NCBI GenBank assembly: GCA_041399085.1 | Contig: JAWKTM010000025.1 | Coordinates: forward strand, 1-64,000 | Direction of reading: 5' to 3' | Length of the DNA: 64,000 nt | Source: JAWKTM01 sp041399085 | GTDB lineage: Bacteria; Planctomycetota; Planctomycetia; Pirellulales; Pirellulaceae | Part shown: positions 34,959 through 44,547 of the stretch, piece after piece | How the letters are laid out: each line of letters starts with the position of its first letter | Numbering within the stretch: the stretch's first letter is position 1 | Made by a program: the position numbers and the translations under genes | Notes under the pieces: model-generated | Told to the model about the DNA's origin: nothing | The model's input: only the letters and a program-made list of their open reading frames with translations | Databases searched by the model: none

Positions 34959-37514
34959 GTGGAAAAGCGTTACGTTCTGTTTGTTTTGTTGTCGGCGGTC
35001 ATCCTGTTTGGATACCTCAGCATCGCTTCGCTGTTCGCTCCGCCTCCAGAAGTCGAAGTTGCCGAGCAGCCGTTCGACGACCAATCGCCGCTCGACGTGC
35101 CCGCGGACGGCGGTGAGTCGTCGAAGTCGCGATCCGAGGCATCGGACGATTCCGATGCGACAACCGGCACGGACGACGCTTCGACCACAGCGGAAACCGC
35201 GCCGGAAGTGCGAGCCGACCGCGCCGAGTCAGAGCGATGGACGACGTTGGGAACTGGCGCCGGCGAGCCGATCCCGATGCTGGTGACGTTCACCAATCGA
35301 GGCGCGGCGGTCGAGCGGATCGAGCTGACGGCACGAGCACCCAACGGCAACTTGCGGTTTCGCGATGTGTTTGCCGAGGACGGATATTTGGGCCACTTGG
35401 CGCTTCGCGAGACGCAGCGCGGCGTGGAGATTGGCGTCGTTGGCGATGGGACACCGGCTGCTTTGGCGAAGGGTACGGATGACGCATCGCTGCGCGGGCT
35501 ACAAGCTGGCGACGTGATTACGGATTTCAATGGCACGGCGGTGGATTCGAGCGTCGAGTTCAATCAACTGCTGCAACTGACCAAGCCGGGCGACGAAGTC
35601 ACGATCACGGTCTCACGCCCTTCGGCCGCGGCAACGGAAAATGGCGCGGACAACGCCCCGGACAACAGCGCTGGCGAGGATGCGGACGAGCCGAGCGACA
35701 CGCCGGAGGTTTCGCCGCGAATCTTGAAGTTCGCCGTTGTTTTGGGCGAACATCCGCTGGAGATTATCGCACCGGAAGTCGAATCGGATGCGACGCAACT
35801 GGTAACCGACCCCGCCTCGTTGATGATGACGATCGCCAAACTGGGCGAAGCTCAAGGCAAGCTGGTCAGCTTCGACGACGAGACACGCCGGCGCTGGAAG
35901 GCGTTGGACGAAGTGGTGTGGGAGATGCACCCGCTCGAAGCGCCGCTGATTGGCGTCGAGTTTCGTTACAGGCTGACATCTGATGACCTGAAGTCCGTCG
36001 GCCTGAGCGGCTCGTGGCAGATCGTCAAGCGGTACTCGCTGGCGACGATTCCTCAGCCCGAATCCGACGGTCAAGAGGAGATGCCATACCATCTGCAATT
36101 GGATATCGCCTTAAAAAACCTAGGCGAACAGCCGCAGCGGATCGCGTTTCGGTTGGCCGGTCCGAACGGTTTGCCGACGGAAGGCTGGTGGTATCAGAAC
36201 AAGATCCATCCGCAAATGATGGCGTCCGCGGGAGCTCGCGACGTGATTTGGGAGTCGCTGGGCGAAGGCCACCGGCTGCTCGGCGGACCGAAGATTTACA
36301 GCAACGCGCGTGAGAATCAAGAAGACGATAAGCCGATCGTCACATCGATCGCTTCAACCACCGACCCCGAAGATCGGCGGACGATAAGCAACGTGGGCGT
36401 CGACACGCAGTACTTTGTCGTCTCGCTGATTCCGGCACGTTGGGCGACCGCCAACCGATGCTGGTCGATGAATTGGTGGCTTATCCGGTGGCCGGCGTGC
36501 TGGAGATACCGAAGGCCAAGATTCGCGCGACCAATGTTTCGTTCGCGATCGTCAGCCCCACAGTATACGGTCGCTCCGAACGAAGAGGTCAAGCAATCGT
36601 TCGTCGTGTTCGCCGGCCCAAAGGATCCCGATGTTCTGGCGGCTTACGATCTGTCGGAAAGCATCGAATACGGCTGGGGCATTTTCGAGCTGTTCGCTCG
36701 GCCGTTGATGGCCATCCTGCATATCTTTTATCGCATCACGCACAACTATGGCTTGGCGATCATCATGCTCACGGTGCTCGTGCGAGCGTGCATGACGCCG
36801 GTCAGCCGCAAGGCGGCGAAGAGTGCCGCCAAGATGCAGGAGCTGGCTCCCGAGCTGAAAAAGATCAGCGAGAAATACAAGGACGATCTGGTCAAGCAGC
36901 GACAGGCTCAGCAGGAGTTGTATCGCAAACACAACTTCAATCCGTTTGGTAGTTGCTTGCTGATGTTCTTCCAATTGCCGGTGTTCATCGGCCTGTATCG
37001 CTGCCTGTCGATCGACCTCGAGCTGCGGCAAGCGCCGTTGATTCCGGGCATTCGCTGGGCGTCGAATTTGGCCGCGCCCGACATGCTATTTCGCTGGGAT
37101 ACGTTCATGCCGGAATTCATCGCCGGCGAAGGCACGGGCTGGCTGGGGCCATATTTCAACATTCTGCCTGTTGTGACAATCTGCTTGTTCCTGGCTCAGC
37201 AGAAGATGTTCACGCCGCCGCCGACTGACGATCAACAGAAGGCTCAGCAGCAAATGATGACGTTCATGATGATCTTCATGGGCGTGCTGTTCTTCCGCGT
37301 GCCGAGCGGGTTGTGCGTCTACTTTATCGTGTCCAGTATTTGGGGCATCGCCGAGCGAAAGTTGTTGCCTAAACCCACGCCGGGCGGCCAAGCGGAGCCA
37401 GCGCCGGCCAAGAAAGGTTGGCTTGCCACGCTGCTGGATAAGGCCGCCGAAAACGGCAGCGCGTCGACTTCGACGGCCGAACAACGTAAGAAGCGCCAGC
37501 AGAAGCGGCGTTGA
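34959..37514 (+). CDS. yidC: Membrane protein insertase YidC, with a PDZ domain in the periplasmic region
   Basis: 851 codons from a GTG at 34959. TM1 is YVLFVLLSAVILFGYLSIAS; an acidic Ser/Thr-rich linker follows. Residues about 157-220 form a PDZ domain (GLQAGDVITDFNGTAVDSS, GDEVTITVSRP), which is unusual for YidC, then the beta-sandwich domain, then the conserved insertase core (YRITHNYGLAIIMLTVLVRA, ELYRKHNFNPFGSCLLMFFQ, VPSGLCVYFIVSSIWGIAER). Between about 36437 and 36561 the frame slips and returns: the alternative frame there reads LVDELVAYPVAGVLEIPKAK, clearly the true sequence, so some 41 residues shown in the main frame are wrong. YidC inserts proteins in the inner membrane. mnmE follows 14 bases downstream, a common neighbour. 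Confidence 0.93.
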   Translation: MEKRYVLFVLLSAVILFGYLSIASLFAPPPEVEVAEQPFDDQSPLDVPADGGESSKSRSEASDDSDATTGTDDASTTAETAPEVRADRAESERWTTLGTGAGEPIPMLVTFTNRGAAVERIELTARAPNGNLRFRDVFAEDGYLGHLALRETQRGVEIGVVGDGTPAALAKGTDDASLRGLQAGDVITDFNGTAVDSSVEFNQLLQLTKPGDEVTITVSRPSAAATENGADNAPDNSAGEDADEPSDTPEVSPRILKFAVVLGEHPLEIIAPEVESDATQLVTDPASLMMTIAKLGEAQGKLVSFDDETRRRWKALDEVVWEMHPLEAPLIGVEFRYRLTSDDLKSVGLSGSWQIVKRYSLATIPQPESDGQEEMPYHLQLDIALKNLGEQPQRIAFRLAGPNGLPTEGWWYQNKIHPQMMASAGARDVIWESLGEGHRLLGGPKIYSNARENQEDDKPIVTSIASTTDPEDRRTISNVGVDTQYFVVSLIPARWATANRCWSMNWWLIRWPACWRYRRPRFARPMFRSRSSAPQYTVAPNEEVKQSFVVFAGPKDPDVLAAYDLSESIEYGWGIFELFARPLMAILHIFYRITHNYGLAIIMLTVLVRACMTPVSRKAAKSAAKMQELAPELKKISEKYKDDLVKQRQAQQELYRKHNFNPFGSCLLMFFQLPVFIGLYRCLSIDLELRQAPLIPGIRWASNLAAPDMLFRWDTFMPEFIAGEGTGWLGPYFNILPVVTICLFLAQQKMFTPPPTDDQQKAQQQMMTFMMIFMGVLFFRVPSGLCVYFIVSSIWGIAERKLLPKPTPGGQAEPAPAKKGWLATLLDKAAENGSASTSTAEQRKKRQQKRR

Positions 37515-37528
37515 TCGCGAGCCGCGTC

Positions 37529-38902
37529 ATGCTTCACGTCGACGATACGATCGCCGCGATTGCGTCCGCGTCAGGCGGAGCGGTGCGGGGAATTCTGCGA
37601 GTCAGCGGCCCTGACGCGGTCGTCATCCTCGAACGTTGTTTCGCTCCGAACGAAACCGAACCGGCGGATTGGTCCCGCAATGCTCGGCCAACGGTCATCA
37701 CGGGAACAATCGACGTTGCCGGTCCCTTGGGTGCGATCCCCGTCGATGCTTATGTCTGGCCGAACGCGCGGAGCTACACGCGTCAGCCGAGCATCGAGCT
37801 GCACACGATCGGCTCGGCTCCGATTTTGGACGCGTTGCTGCGAACGCTAATCGCCGCCGGTGCGCGGTTGGCTGAGCCCGGCGAGTTCACGTTGCGAGCC
37901 TTCCTAGCCGGGCGAATTGATCTGACGCAGGCCGAAGCCGTGTTGGGCGTGATCGATGCGCGAGATCGTGCCGAGTTGCAAACGGCGCTCGAACAGTTGG
38001 CCGGCGGTTTGGGCTCGCCGTTGCATCGACTGCGTGAGGACTTGCTGCAACTGCTCGCCCACTTGGAAGCCGGGCTCGATTTCGTAGAGGAAGACATCGA
38101 GTTCATTTCGCGCGAGCAACTGGACAGTGATCTGGGGAACGCTGCTCGTCAGATTGAAGAAATTGTCGAGCAAACCGGTTCGCGGAACCTCGCCGATTCC
38201 GCTTATCCGATCGTCTTGCGCGGTCTGCCGAACGTCGGCAAGAGCAGTTTGTTGAACGCGTTGTGCGGGACCGACGCCGCGATCGTTTCCGAACAAGCCG
38301 GGACGACGCGCGACTACGTGGCGGCGGAGGTCGACATCGGCGGACTGGCTTGTTTGCTGATCGATACGGCGGGCGTTGAACCGCCGACCGACGATGGCAT
38401 TCAAGCGGCGGCCCAGCGCGCCGCGGTCCGGCAACATCTTCAATCGCGGATCGAGCTGCTGTGTATCGACGCCAGCCGGGATCTGGAAGTTTGGGAACGC
38501 GAGCAGCTCGCGCAGTCCAACGACACGCGGATCGTGGTCGCCACGAAAGCGGATCAGCCTCGCGAGGCGGAGATTCCGTCTTGCTGCGAAGTGATCGACA
38601 TCAGCAGCCAGACCGGCTTTGGATTGGCCGACTTGCGCGTTGCGATCCGCGGGCGAATCGAGCGGCTGTATCATCGCGACAGTGCCATCGTGGGTGACAC
38701 CGCGGTCCGTTGTCTGGACAGCTTGCAAGCGGCGGCGGAATCGCTGCAGCGGGCGCGCGAAGCCGCGTCGCTGGAATTGGGCGAAGAATTGGTAGCCGCC
38801 GAAATCCGTATTGCTCTCGATGAACTCGGTCGCGTCACCGGCGCCGTCCATACCGACGACGTGCTGGATCGCATCTTCAGCCGGTTCTGCATCGGCAAAT
38901 AG
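37529..38902 (+). CDS. mnmE: tRNA modification GTPase MnmE
   Basis: 457 residues from the ATG at 37529 (MLHVDDTIAAIASASGGAVR); a TTG upstream is less likely. The N-terminal tetrahydrofolate-binding domain has SYTRQPSIELHTIGSAPIL and AEPGEFTLRAFLAGRIDLTQAEAV. The G domain has G1 GLPNVGKSS, G2 GTTRDY, G3 DTAG and a G4 segment at TKAD. The protein ends FCIGK, the conserved C-terminal Cys motif needed for catalysis. With MnmG it adds the aminomethyl-type group to wobble U34 of certain tRNAs. Some linker loops are shorter than usual. It follows yidC closely and is probably co-transcribed. Confidence 0.96.
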   Translation: MLHVDDTIAAIASASGGAVRGILRVSGPDAVVILERCFAPNETEPADWSRNARPTVITGTIDVAGPLGAIPVDAYVWPNARSYTRQPSIELHTIGSAPILDALLRTLIAAGARLAEPGEFTLRAFLAGRIDLTQAEAVLGVIDARDRAELQTALEQLAGGLGSPLHRLREDLLQLLAHLEAGLDFVEEDIEFISREQLDSDLGNAARQIEEIVEQTGSRNLADSAYPIVLRGLPNVGKSSLLNALCGTDAAIVSEQAGTTRDYVAAEVDIGGLACLLIDTAGVEPPTDDGIQAAAQRAAVRQHLQSRIELLCIDASRDLEVWEREQLAQSNDTRIVVATKADQPREAEIPSCCEVIDISSQTGFGLADLRVAIRGRIERLYHRDSAIVGDTAVRCLDSLQAAAESLQRAREAASLELGEELVAAEIRIALDELGRVTGAVHTDDVLDRIFSRFCIGK

Positions 38903-39006
38903 ATACTCGCTCTTGACCCGCCGTGGCAGACTTGATACTAACCACGCCCCGCGCAGAACCGAATCGGTTGTTATCGTCCACGGGACCGGCGAGGCTTGAG
39001 TGCAAC

Positions 39007-40329
39007 GTGCGAAATTTGACTAAAAAATTGATCGTCGCGATTCTGTGCGTCGGTAGCTTGATGGTTGCCGAACTCACGTTCGCGCAGCGAGTTCGCTTGC
39101 CCAGCGTAACGGCCGGATACCAAGGGGACGTGACCACACAGCCCTATGTGCCGCCGACCGGGTCGACTTTGGCGCCGGTGCCGCAGCCAAACGCTGGCGT
39201 GATGGGCGGCGCCACCCTGCAAGCGCCGGGTTTCGATCCGTACGCATCGCAAAACGCGGCCGGCGTCGCGCCGTCCTTGTTGGGATCGCCACCTCAGCCC
39301 GGATATTACGGCGGCTCGGTTCCGGGCATGCCGCCAGCGCCCGGCTACGGAGCGGCTGGCACGTATCCGTATGGCGGCTATCCGACGACGCAGTTTCCGA
39401 CCACGCCGCCCGCTTTGTTTCCGAATGGCACTTCGCTGTGGGGGCCGAACGCCGCCGGAAACGCGCCGCCTTGGGGGCCGCCGCTGCGTTTGTTTTACGG
39501 ACCGCGGATTCGCCATACGTGGTTGCCTGACGGCGAGGGTTTGAACGATTTGGAATGGAACAAGTCCGATATCTCGTTCGCGATCGCCTTTCCGAACTTC
39601 CTGTATTCCAGCCAGCCGTTGTATGTGCTGCCGTCGTTCACACTGGATTTGTGGGAAGGCCCCCGTAATCCGGGCGCGCCGTTCGATCCGGGTCCGCCGG
39701 CGACTCCGGCCGTGCCGCCATCGGACTTGCCCGCGCGGGCTTACGAGGCGTTCGTCGACTTCGGTTGGCAATCGGATCCAAACCAGATTCTGGGCGTCGA
39801 TCTCGGATTCCGCATTGGCGTATGGACTGACTTTGACACGTTGAACAACGACAGTCTTCGATTGTTGGGCAAAGGTCTGGTCAAGTACCACGTGACGCCC
39901 GCCGTGACTTTAAAAGCCGGCGTGCTATATGTGGATCGGTTGAAGGTGAAGCTGATTCCGGCTGGCGGTATTTTGTGGGAGCCGAATCCGCAGATGCGGT
40001 TCGACATCTACTTTCCCGAGCCGAAGATCAGCACCTATTTCACAACGCTGGGCAACTATGAGATCTGGACCTATCTGGCCGGCGAATATGGCGGCGGTTC
40101 GTGGACGATCGAACGCGTAAGCGGCATGTCGGATCAAATCGACATCAACGATATTCGCGTGATCGCCGGCATCGAGTGGGCTCGGCCCGACATGATTCGC
40201 CAAGGCCGCCGAATCGGCTTCATCGAGGCTGGCTACGTGTTCGAACGCGAATTGCTCTATCGCAATACGCCGGCGTCGAATTTGGATCTGGGCGAGACCT
40301 TGATGGTTCGGGCTGGTATCGGCTACTAA
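39007..40329 (+). CDS. Secreted Pro/Gly-rich protein, likely outer-membrane beta-barrel
   Basis: About 440 residues from GTG at 39007, which places the signal peptide (KKLIVAILCVGSLMVAELTFAQ) at the N-terminus; other GTG codons lie upstream. Residues 30-170 are a low-complexity stretch rich in Pro, Gly and Tyr (PPAPGYGAAGTYPYGGYP). From about 180 the sequence alternates in a beta-strand pattern (DISFAIAFPNFLYSSQPLYV, GVLYVDRLKVKLIPAGGILW) and ends in an aromatic, ITV-type strand with MVRAGIGY, C-terminal Tyr as in outer-membrane barrels. I read it as an outer-membrane protein of unknown function. It lies between mnmE and the YchF gene on the same strand. Confidence 0.75.
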   Translation: MRNLTKKLIVAILCVGSLMVAELTFAQRVRLPSVTAGYQGDVTTQPYVPPTGSTLAPVPQPNAGVMGGATLQAPGFDPYASQNAAGVAPSLLGSPPQPGYYGGSVPGMPPAPGYGAAGTYPYGGYPTTQFPTTPPALFPNGTSLWGPNAAGNAPPWGPPLRLFYGPRIRHTWLPDGEGLNDLEWNKSDISFAIAFPNFLYSSQPLYVLPSFTLDLWEGPRNPGAPFDPGPPATPAVPPSDLPARAYEAFVDFGWQSDPNQILGVDLGFRIGVWTDFDTLNNDSLRLLGKGLVKYHVTPAVTLKAGVLYVDRLKVKLIPAGGILWEPNPQMRFDIYFPEPKISTYFTTLGNYEIWTYLAGEYGGGSWTIERVSGMSDQIDINDIRVIAGIEWARPDMIRQGRRIGFIEAGYVFERELLYRNTPASNLDLGETLMVRAGIGY

Positions 40330-40375
40330 TGGTGGCTGAATTGCCAGTTCGTCCGTTTGAGGAAAATCTCTCGCC

Positions 40376-41401
40376 ATGAAAATCGGCATCGTTGGATATC
40401 AGGGCTCCGGCAAGAGCACGTTGTTCGAGTGGATTACGGGAACTCCGGCCGATCCGGCTCAGGCCCACACGGCTCAGATGGCGATGTGCCAAGTGCCCGA
40501 TCCGCGCGTGGGCGAACTCTGCAAAATCTACAAGCCGAAGAAGATCACTCAGGCCGCGTTGGAAATCGTCGATACTCCGGGGCTGAGCCGTTCGCATGAA
40601 GGAAGCGCTCAGCGGTTGGCGATGATTCGCGAAGCCGGATGTCTGGTGGTCGTCGTGTCGGCTTGGGGCGGCAACAATGCTGCCGCGGACCTAAGCAACT
40701 TTGACGACGATCTGCTGATCGCCGACCTGGATATCATGGCTGGTCGAGTCGAGCGGCTAAAGGATCAAGTTCGTCGGCCGCGCCCGAATCGCGAAGAACT
40801 GGAGCAGGAACTGGCGGCGCTCGAACCGTTGCACGCGGCCTTGGAAGCGGGCCAACCGCTACGCGAAATTCAACTCACGCCGGAACAGAAAAAGGCGACG
40901 CGGTCGTTTCAACTATTCAGCGAGAAACCACGTTTGGTGGTCGTCAATGTGGCGGACGACGAGACCGATGTCGAGCAATACCAGAAGCTGGCTCCCGAGG
41001 GCTCGAAATTGGTCGCGGTCCCGTTGGGAATCCAGTTAGAACTGACCAAGATGGATGCGGAGGAGCGAGACGAGTTCTGCCGCGAAATGGGCATCGAGAT
41101 GTTCGACCGCGACGGCTTGATACGCCAGATCATGGATTCGTCCAAGCAGATGCTGTTCTTCACGGCGGGCGAGAAAGAGGTGCGGACATGGATGATTCCG
41201 CAGCAGTGCCCAGCGGTCGAAGCGGCCGGTTCGATTCACACCGACTTGGCGCGCGGCTTCATTCGAGCGGAAGTCATCACGTGCGATGACATGATTCGTC
41301 TGGGCAGCGAACGCGAGGTGAAGGCACACAACCTGGCTCGACAAGAGCCGAAGGACTATATCATCAAGGACGGCGACATCCTTAACATCCGGCACAATTA
41401 G
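40376..41401 (+). CDS. YchF/OLA1-type GTPase (P-loop plus TGS domain)
   Basis: 341 residues from the ATG at 40376. G1 is VGYQGSGKSTLF; G3 is DTPGLS; the C-terminal 85 residues form the TGS domain (RTWMIPQQCPAVEAAGSIHT, DYIIKDGDILNIRHN), as in YchF. The G4 region reads LVVVNVADDE instead of NKxD, in keeping with the YchF/OLA1 group, which binds ATP rather than GTP. In this group the nucleotide-dependent role is tied to ribosomes and stress. The P-loop Q-G-S-G-K-S is normal. Slightly shorter than E. coli YchF (363). The nuclease-like gene begins 40 bases downstream. Confidence 0.88.
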   Translation: MKIGIVGYQGSGKSTLFEWITGTPADPAQAHTAQMAMCQVPDPRVGELCKIYKPKKITQAALEIVDTPGLSRSHEGSAQRLAMIREAGCLVVVVSAWGGNNAAADLSNFDDDLLIADLDIMAGRVERLKDQVRRPRPNREELEQELAALEPLHAALEAGQPLREIQLTPEQKKATRSFQLFSEKPRLVVVNVADDETDVEQYQKLAPEGSKLVAVPLGIQLELTKMDAEERDEFCREMGIEMFDRDGLIRQIMDSSKQMLFFTAGEKEVRTWMIPQQCPAVEAAGSIHTDLARGFIRAEVITCDDMIRLGSEREVKAHNLARQEPKDYIIKDGDILNIRHN

Positions 41402-41440
41402 CGCGACTGCGATGGCAGCGACATTCAAGGGGAGCCGCGC

Positions 41441-42391
41441 ATGCCGATCGGAATTCGCCCCATCAATGACTTTGCGTTCAAGAAGACCTTTGGTTCGCCG
41501 GAGAATAAGCCCGCGTTGATCAGTTTGTTGAATGCGATCCTGGCTCTACCGGTGAGCATCGCGGATGTAACCATCGAAAACCCGTTCAGCCTGCGGGACT
41601 TTGAAGAAGACAAACTCTCAATTCTGGACGTGAAAGCGGTCGATCAGGCTGGCTCGGTTTTCAACATCGAGATCCAGCGGTCCTTGTTTGACGGCCTTAT
41701 CCAGCGAATCGTCTTCTACGGCTGCGAAATCTACGCGGATCAACTACGAGCTGGCGACGACTACTCCGAACTTCGGCCAGCGTTTTCAATTTGCTTAATG
41801 GACGGACGAATATGGCGAGACTCGCCGAAGGTTCACCACGTATTTCGGCTGACGGACTTCGAATCCGGTCGCACGCTAGAAGAGACGCTTGAGATTCATA
41901 CGCTGGAACTCGGCAACTATAATCTCAAGGAGGCAGAATTGGCGGAGGCCAGCCTGCTAGAGTGCTGGCTGTTTTGGCTGTTGCATGCCCATGAATATGA
42001 TGCGGATACCTTGTTGGCTTTATTCCCCTTTCCGCCGATTCAACTGGCCACCGAATGCATCAGCCGCATCGCCGCGATTACGAAGGACAAACAGATGTAC
42101 GACGCCCGAGAAAAAGCGGCTCGCGACCGACAGTGGGAACTGAACTCCATGTTGAAACGCGGAATTCAGGAAGGACACACGCAAGGCCTCCTGGAAGGCA
42201 AGATTGAAGGCAAACTGGAAGGCAAACGGGAAGGCAAACTGGAAGGCAAACTAGAGACAATTCGATCGCTTCAGGAGATTTTGCAGATGCCGGTTGCGAG
42301 CGAGGCAGATCTTGGCGGAATGAGCCTGCCACAACTGGACGAACTGATCGCCGGTTTGCAGGAGCGAATTCGTAATCGGCTGGCGAACTAA
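41441..42391 (+). CDS. Rpn-family PD-(D/E)XK nuclease / recombination-promoting protein
   Basis: 316 residues from an ATG at 41441. The N-terminus (INDFAFKKTFGSPENKPALI) and the motif LDVKAVDQAGSVFNIEIQRS are those of the Rpn/TIGR01784 family, with D-x(n)-E-x-Q active-site residues. These proteins are endonucleases that can raise recombination and are often counted as transposase relatives. The C-terminus has a lysine-rich repeat, GKLEGKREGKLEGKLE, made of 12-base units (42196-42252), which probably varies in number between strains. It overlaps the convergent histidine kinase gene by four bases. It may be mobile in origin but no inverted repeats flank it. Confidence 0.88.
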   Translation: MPIGIRPINDFAFKKTFGSPENKPALISLLNAILALPVSIADVTIENPFSLRDFEEDKLSILDVKAVDQAGSVFNIEIQRSLFDGLIQRIVFYGCEIYADQLRAGDDYSELRPAFSICLMDGRIWRDSPKVHHVFRLTDFESGRTLEETLEIHTLELGNYNLKEAELAEASLLECWLFWLLHAHEYDADTLLALFPFPPIQLATECISRIAAITKDKQMYDAREKAARDRQWELNSMLKRGIQEGHTQGLLEGKIEGKLEGKREGKLEGKLETIRSLQEILQMPVASEADLGGMSLPQLDELIAGLQERIRNRLAN

Positions 42392-43209
42392 AACGCTCGT
42401 GCCACCAAGTCGCCAGCCGTTTGTGTTTGGGCGGCGAAGCTGACTGGAGGCGAAGTTGCTGCTGGCAGCTTGACGTAGAACGCTGTTCCCTTGCCAACCG
42501 TGCTCTCCACGCGGATGCGACCGCGGTGGGCTTCGATGATGTCGCGGCAAGTCGCCAGTCCCAATCCGGTGCCGCCTTTGCCGCTGGCGTCTGGGCCATC
42601 CTTGGTGCTGAAAAATGGCTCAAAGATTCGCCGCAGTTTTTCCGGCGGGATTCCCGAGCCTGTGTCGCGAACGAGCATATCGACCGTGTTTGCCTCGGTG
42701 TCGTGGCTGATTCGCAACAGCACGCTGCCGCCGTTGGGCATCGCTTGTCGAGCATTGATCAGCAGATTCAGCAGCACTTGCTGGATTTGATTGCCGCAAG
42801 CCAAAGCCGGTGGACATTCCAGAAACTGCTTCTCGACCGACACGCGATACTTGCGCAGTTCGCGCTCCAACAAAACTAGCGTTTGCTCCACGATCGCTAC
42901 TAGATCGGTCGGCTCGAACGACTGCGAGCGATTGCGAGCCATTCCCAAGACCGAGTTCGTAATGGTGGTCGCTCGCTGGCCTGCTTCTAATATCTTCTGC
43001 AACGCCTTATCCCGAGTCGCTTCGTCCTTGTGCCGCAGACCCAGCTTGGCGTAATTCAGAATCGTCATCAGCACATTATTGAATTCGTGAGTTGTGGTGC
43101 TGACTAATTCGCCCATCGCACTCATCCGTTGCGCGTGCGAAAGCTGCTGACGCAAGATCGCCAATTGCTCCTGCAAGTTCGGTTCGGCGCCAATCCCGTT
43201 GCTGCTCAT
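42388..43209 (-). CDS. Sensor histidine kinase (HisKA-HATPase), soluble
   Basis: 273 residues from an ATG at 43209 with GAGAGG before it; the frame extends upstream without need. The N-terminal part is a short coiled coil (NLQEQLAILRQQLSHAQRM). The phosphoacceptor box is STTTHEFNNVLMTILNYA with His near residue 38. The ATPase domain has NQIQQVLLNLLINARQAMPN, DTGSGIPPE and GKGGTGLGLATCRDII, all needed residues. No membrane or sensory domain is present, so it should be cytoplasmic and sense through a partner. No response regulator gene is next to it. Similar small kinases in planctomycetes act as orphans. Confidence 0.92.
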   Translation of the reverse strand: MSSNGIGAEPNLQEQLAILRQQLSHAQRMSAMGELVSTTTHEFNNVLMTILNYAKLGLRHKDEATRDKALQKILEAGQRATTITNSVLGMARNRSQSFEPTDLVAIVEQTLVLLERELRKYRVSVEKQFLECPPALACGNQIQQVLLNLLINARQAMPNGGSVLLRISHDTEANTVDMLVRDTGSGIPPEKLRRIFEPFFSTKDGPDASGKGGTGLGLATCRDIIEAHRGRIRVESTVGKGTAFYVKLPAATSPPVSFAAQTQTAGDLVARAF

Positions 43210-43455
43210 GCTAGTCTGCCTCTCGGTGTAGAACGCGCGATCGTCAAAGCCAACCTTGTTTACAACAGCTTCACTGCCTTGCCCGCCCCCAGCGGATTTG
43301 CTCACTTGCCCGACACGAACGGCTTAACCTGTTGTTGAGTCAGCATTTACGCTTGAGTTGGTATCGTCGAATCGAACTGGGCAACTGAAGCGTAAGCCGT
43401 TACAATCGCCGCCCGCGAATTTTTCAACCCTTTGTCAGCTCGCAAGGAGGCGGCA

Positions 43456-43716
43456 ATGCATACGGTCGACCTATTGGAAGAGTCGATTCGAGTGGCCCAG
43501 CGGCTGGGCTATCAGATTCGCCAGGAATGGTTGGGCGGCGCTGGGGGTGGAGCCTGTGAGTTTGGCGGACGGCGCTGGATTTTTGTCGACCTGGCCCTGA
43601 ACGCCATCGAACAGCTCGAGCAAGTAACCGATGCGCTCCGCGACGACCCAGGGGTTCATTCGATCTCCGTCTCGCCCGCGATGAGCCGGCTATTGCACCG
43701 GCAGCGCGCGGCGTAA
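43456..43716 (+). CDS. Small conserved protein of unknown function
   Basis: 86 residues from an ATG at 43456, with AGGAGG at the proper distance. The sequence MHTVDLLEESIRVAQRLGYQ and GGGACEFGGRRWIFVDLALN looks like a compact alpha/beta protein with a Gly loop; it has no signal peptide. It lies between divergent histidine kinase and convergent fabI genes. I do not know its role. The strong ribosome site and clear codon pattern support it as a real gene. Confidence 0.72.
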   Translation: MHTVDLLEESIRVAQRLGYQIRQEWLGGAGGGACEFGGRRWIFVDLALNAIEQLEQVTDALRDDPGVHSISVSPAMSRLLHRQRAA

Positions 43717-43729
43717 GCGGCCATCGCCA

Positions 43730-44544
43730 TCACGGCTCGCGCATCGCGCGACGCACAATTTCGGCGTCGAAATAGTTAATCGACATGCCAGCGTCGACCA
43801 CGATCGACTGGGCGTTGATGCCGCTGCTGCGCGGGCTCAGCAGAAACGCGGCGACGTTCGCCGCTTCTTGCGTTTGCACTGCTTGCTTTCTCGGAATCAC
43901 TTGCTCGGCGTACAGATACGATTCCACGTAGCCGGGAATGCCAGCCGACGCGCTGGTCTTCAGCAATCCCGGAGCGACGGCATTAAAGCGAACCTGCGAA
44001 AACTGGCTGAATGACTTGGCCAGGAACGCCAGCGAGGAATCCAACGCGGCTTTGATCGGCGCCATGAAGCCATAATTCTCGCTGGCCATGCGCGTGGTGG
44101 AAATCGAAACCGCGACGACCGAAGCGTCCGGTTCCAGCAACTCCTTCAAGGCATTCGATAACGCAACCAGCGAAAAGCATGAAATGTCGACCGCTTGCAA
44201 GAATTGCCGTTTGCCGGTTTCGTGAAATGGCCGCATGCCGTCCTGGTAATCGGCGAAAGCGATCGAATGCACCAAGCCGTGAAACCGCCCGCCTCGCTGT
44301 GTGAGTTGCTCCCGCAGTCGCTCGATCTCATCTTCCCGCTCGACGTCGCAAACGAAAACATCGCGATCGGCCAGCAATTTCGCCAAGCTGTCTCGACGCG
44401 ACTCGCTGCGCACGACATAAACGACCCGAGCCCCCGCGTCTTCGAGTGTCTTGGCAATATGCCAAGCCACGCTCTGCGGTTAGCCACGCCGAACACCAAA
44501 AACGAACGATCTTCGAGTTGCAGGAAGTCCAAATCAGATGCCAT
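43730..44544 (-). CDS. fabI: Enoyl-[acyl-carrier-protein] reductase FabI, one-base frameshift near its start
   Basis: FabI carries out the last step of each fatty-acid elongation cycle. The start MASDLDFLQLEDRSFLVFGV at 44544 opens into GVANRR, then the frame slips near 44475; in the next frame the sequence continues WHIAKTLEDAGARVVYV to the stop at 43730. Together they give the full protein, about 271 residues. The NAD-binding start is the FabI-type GVANRRS, and the catalytic pair is Y-G-F-M-A-P-I-K (YxxxxxxK) as in FabI. Other marks: VHSIAFADY, RFNAVAPGLLKTSASAG. Substrate side and fold are as in all short-chain FabI enzymes. The one missing base is most likely a sequence error. Confidence 0.92.
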
Positions 44545-44547
44545 ACG

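Noticed and set aside
37904..38851. Minus-strand open frame of 315 codons opposite mnmE
   Set aside because: mnmE is certain from its G motifs and FCIGK end; the antisense frame has no domain.
38971..39891. Minus-strand open frame of 306 codons opposite the outer-membrane-like gene
   Set aside because: Arg-rich composition, no domain, no ribosome site. The plus-strand frame has a signal peptide.
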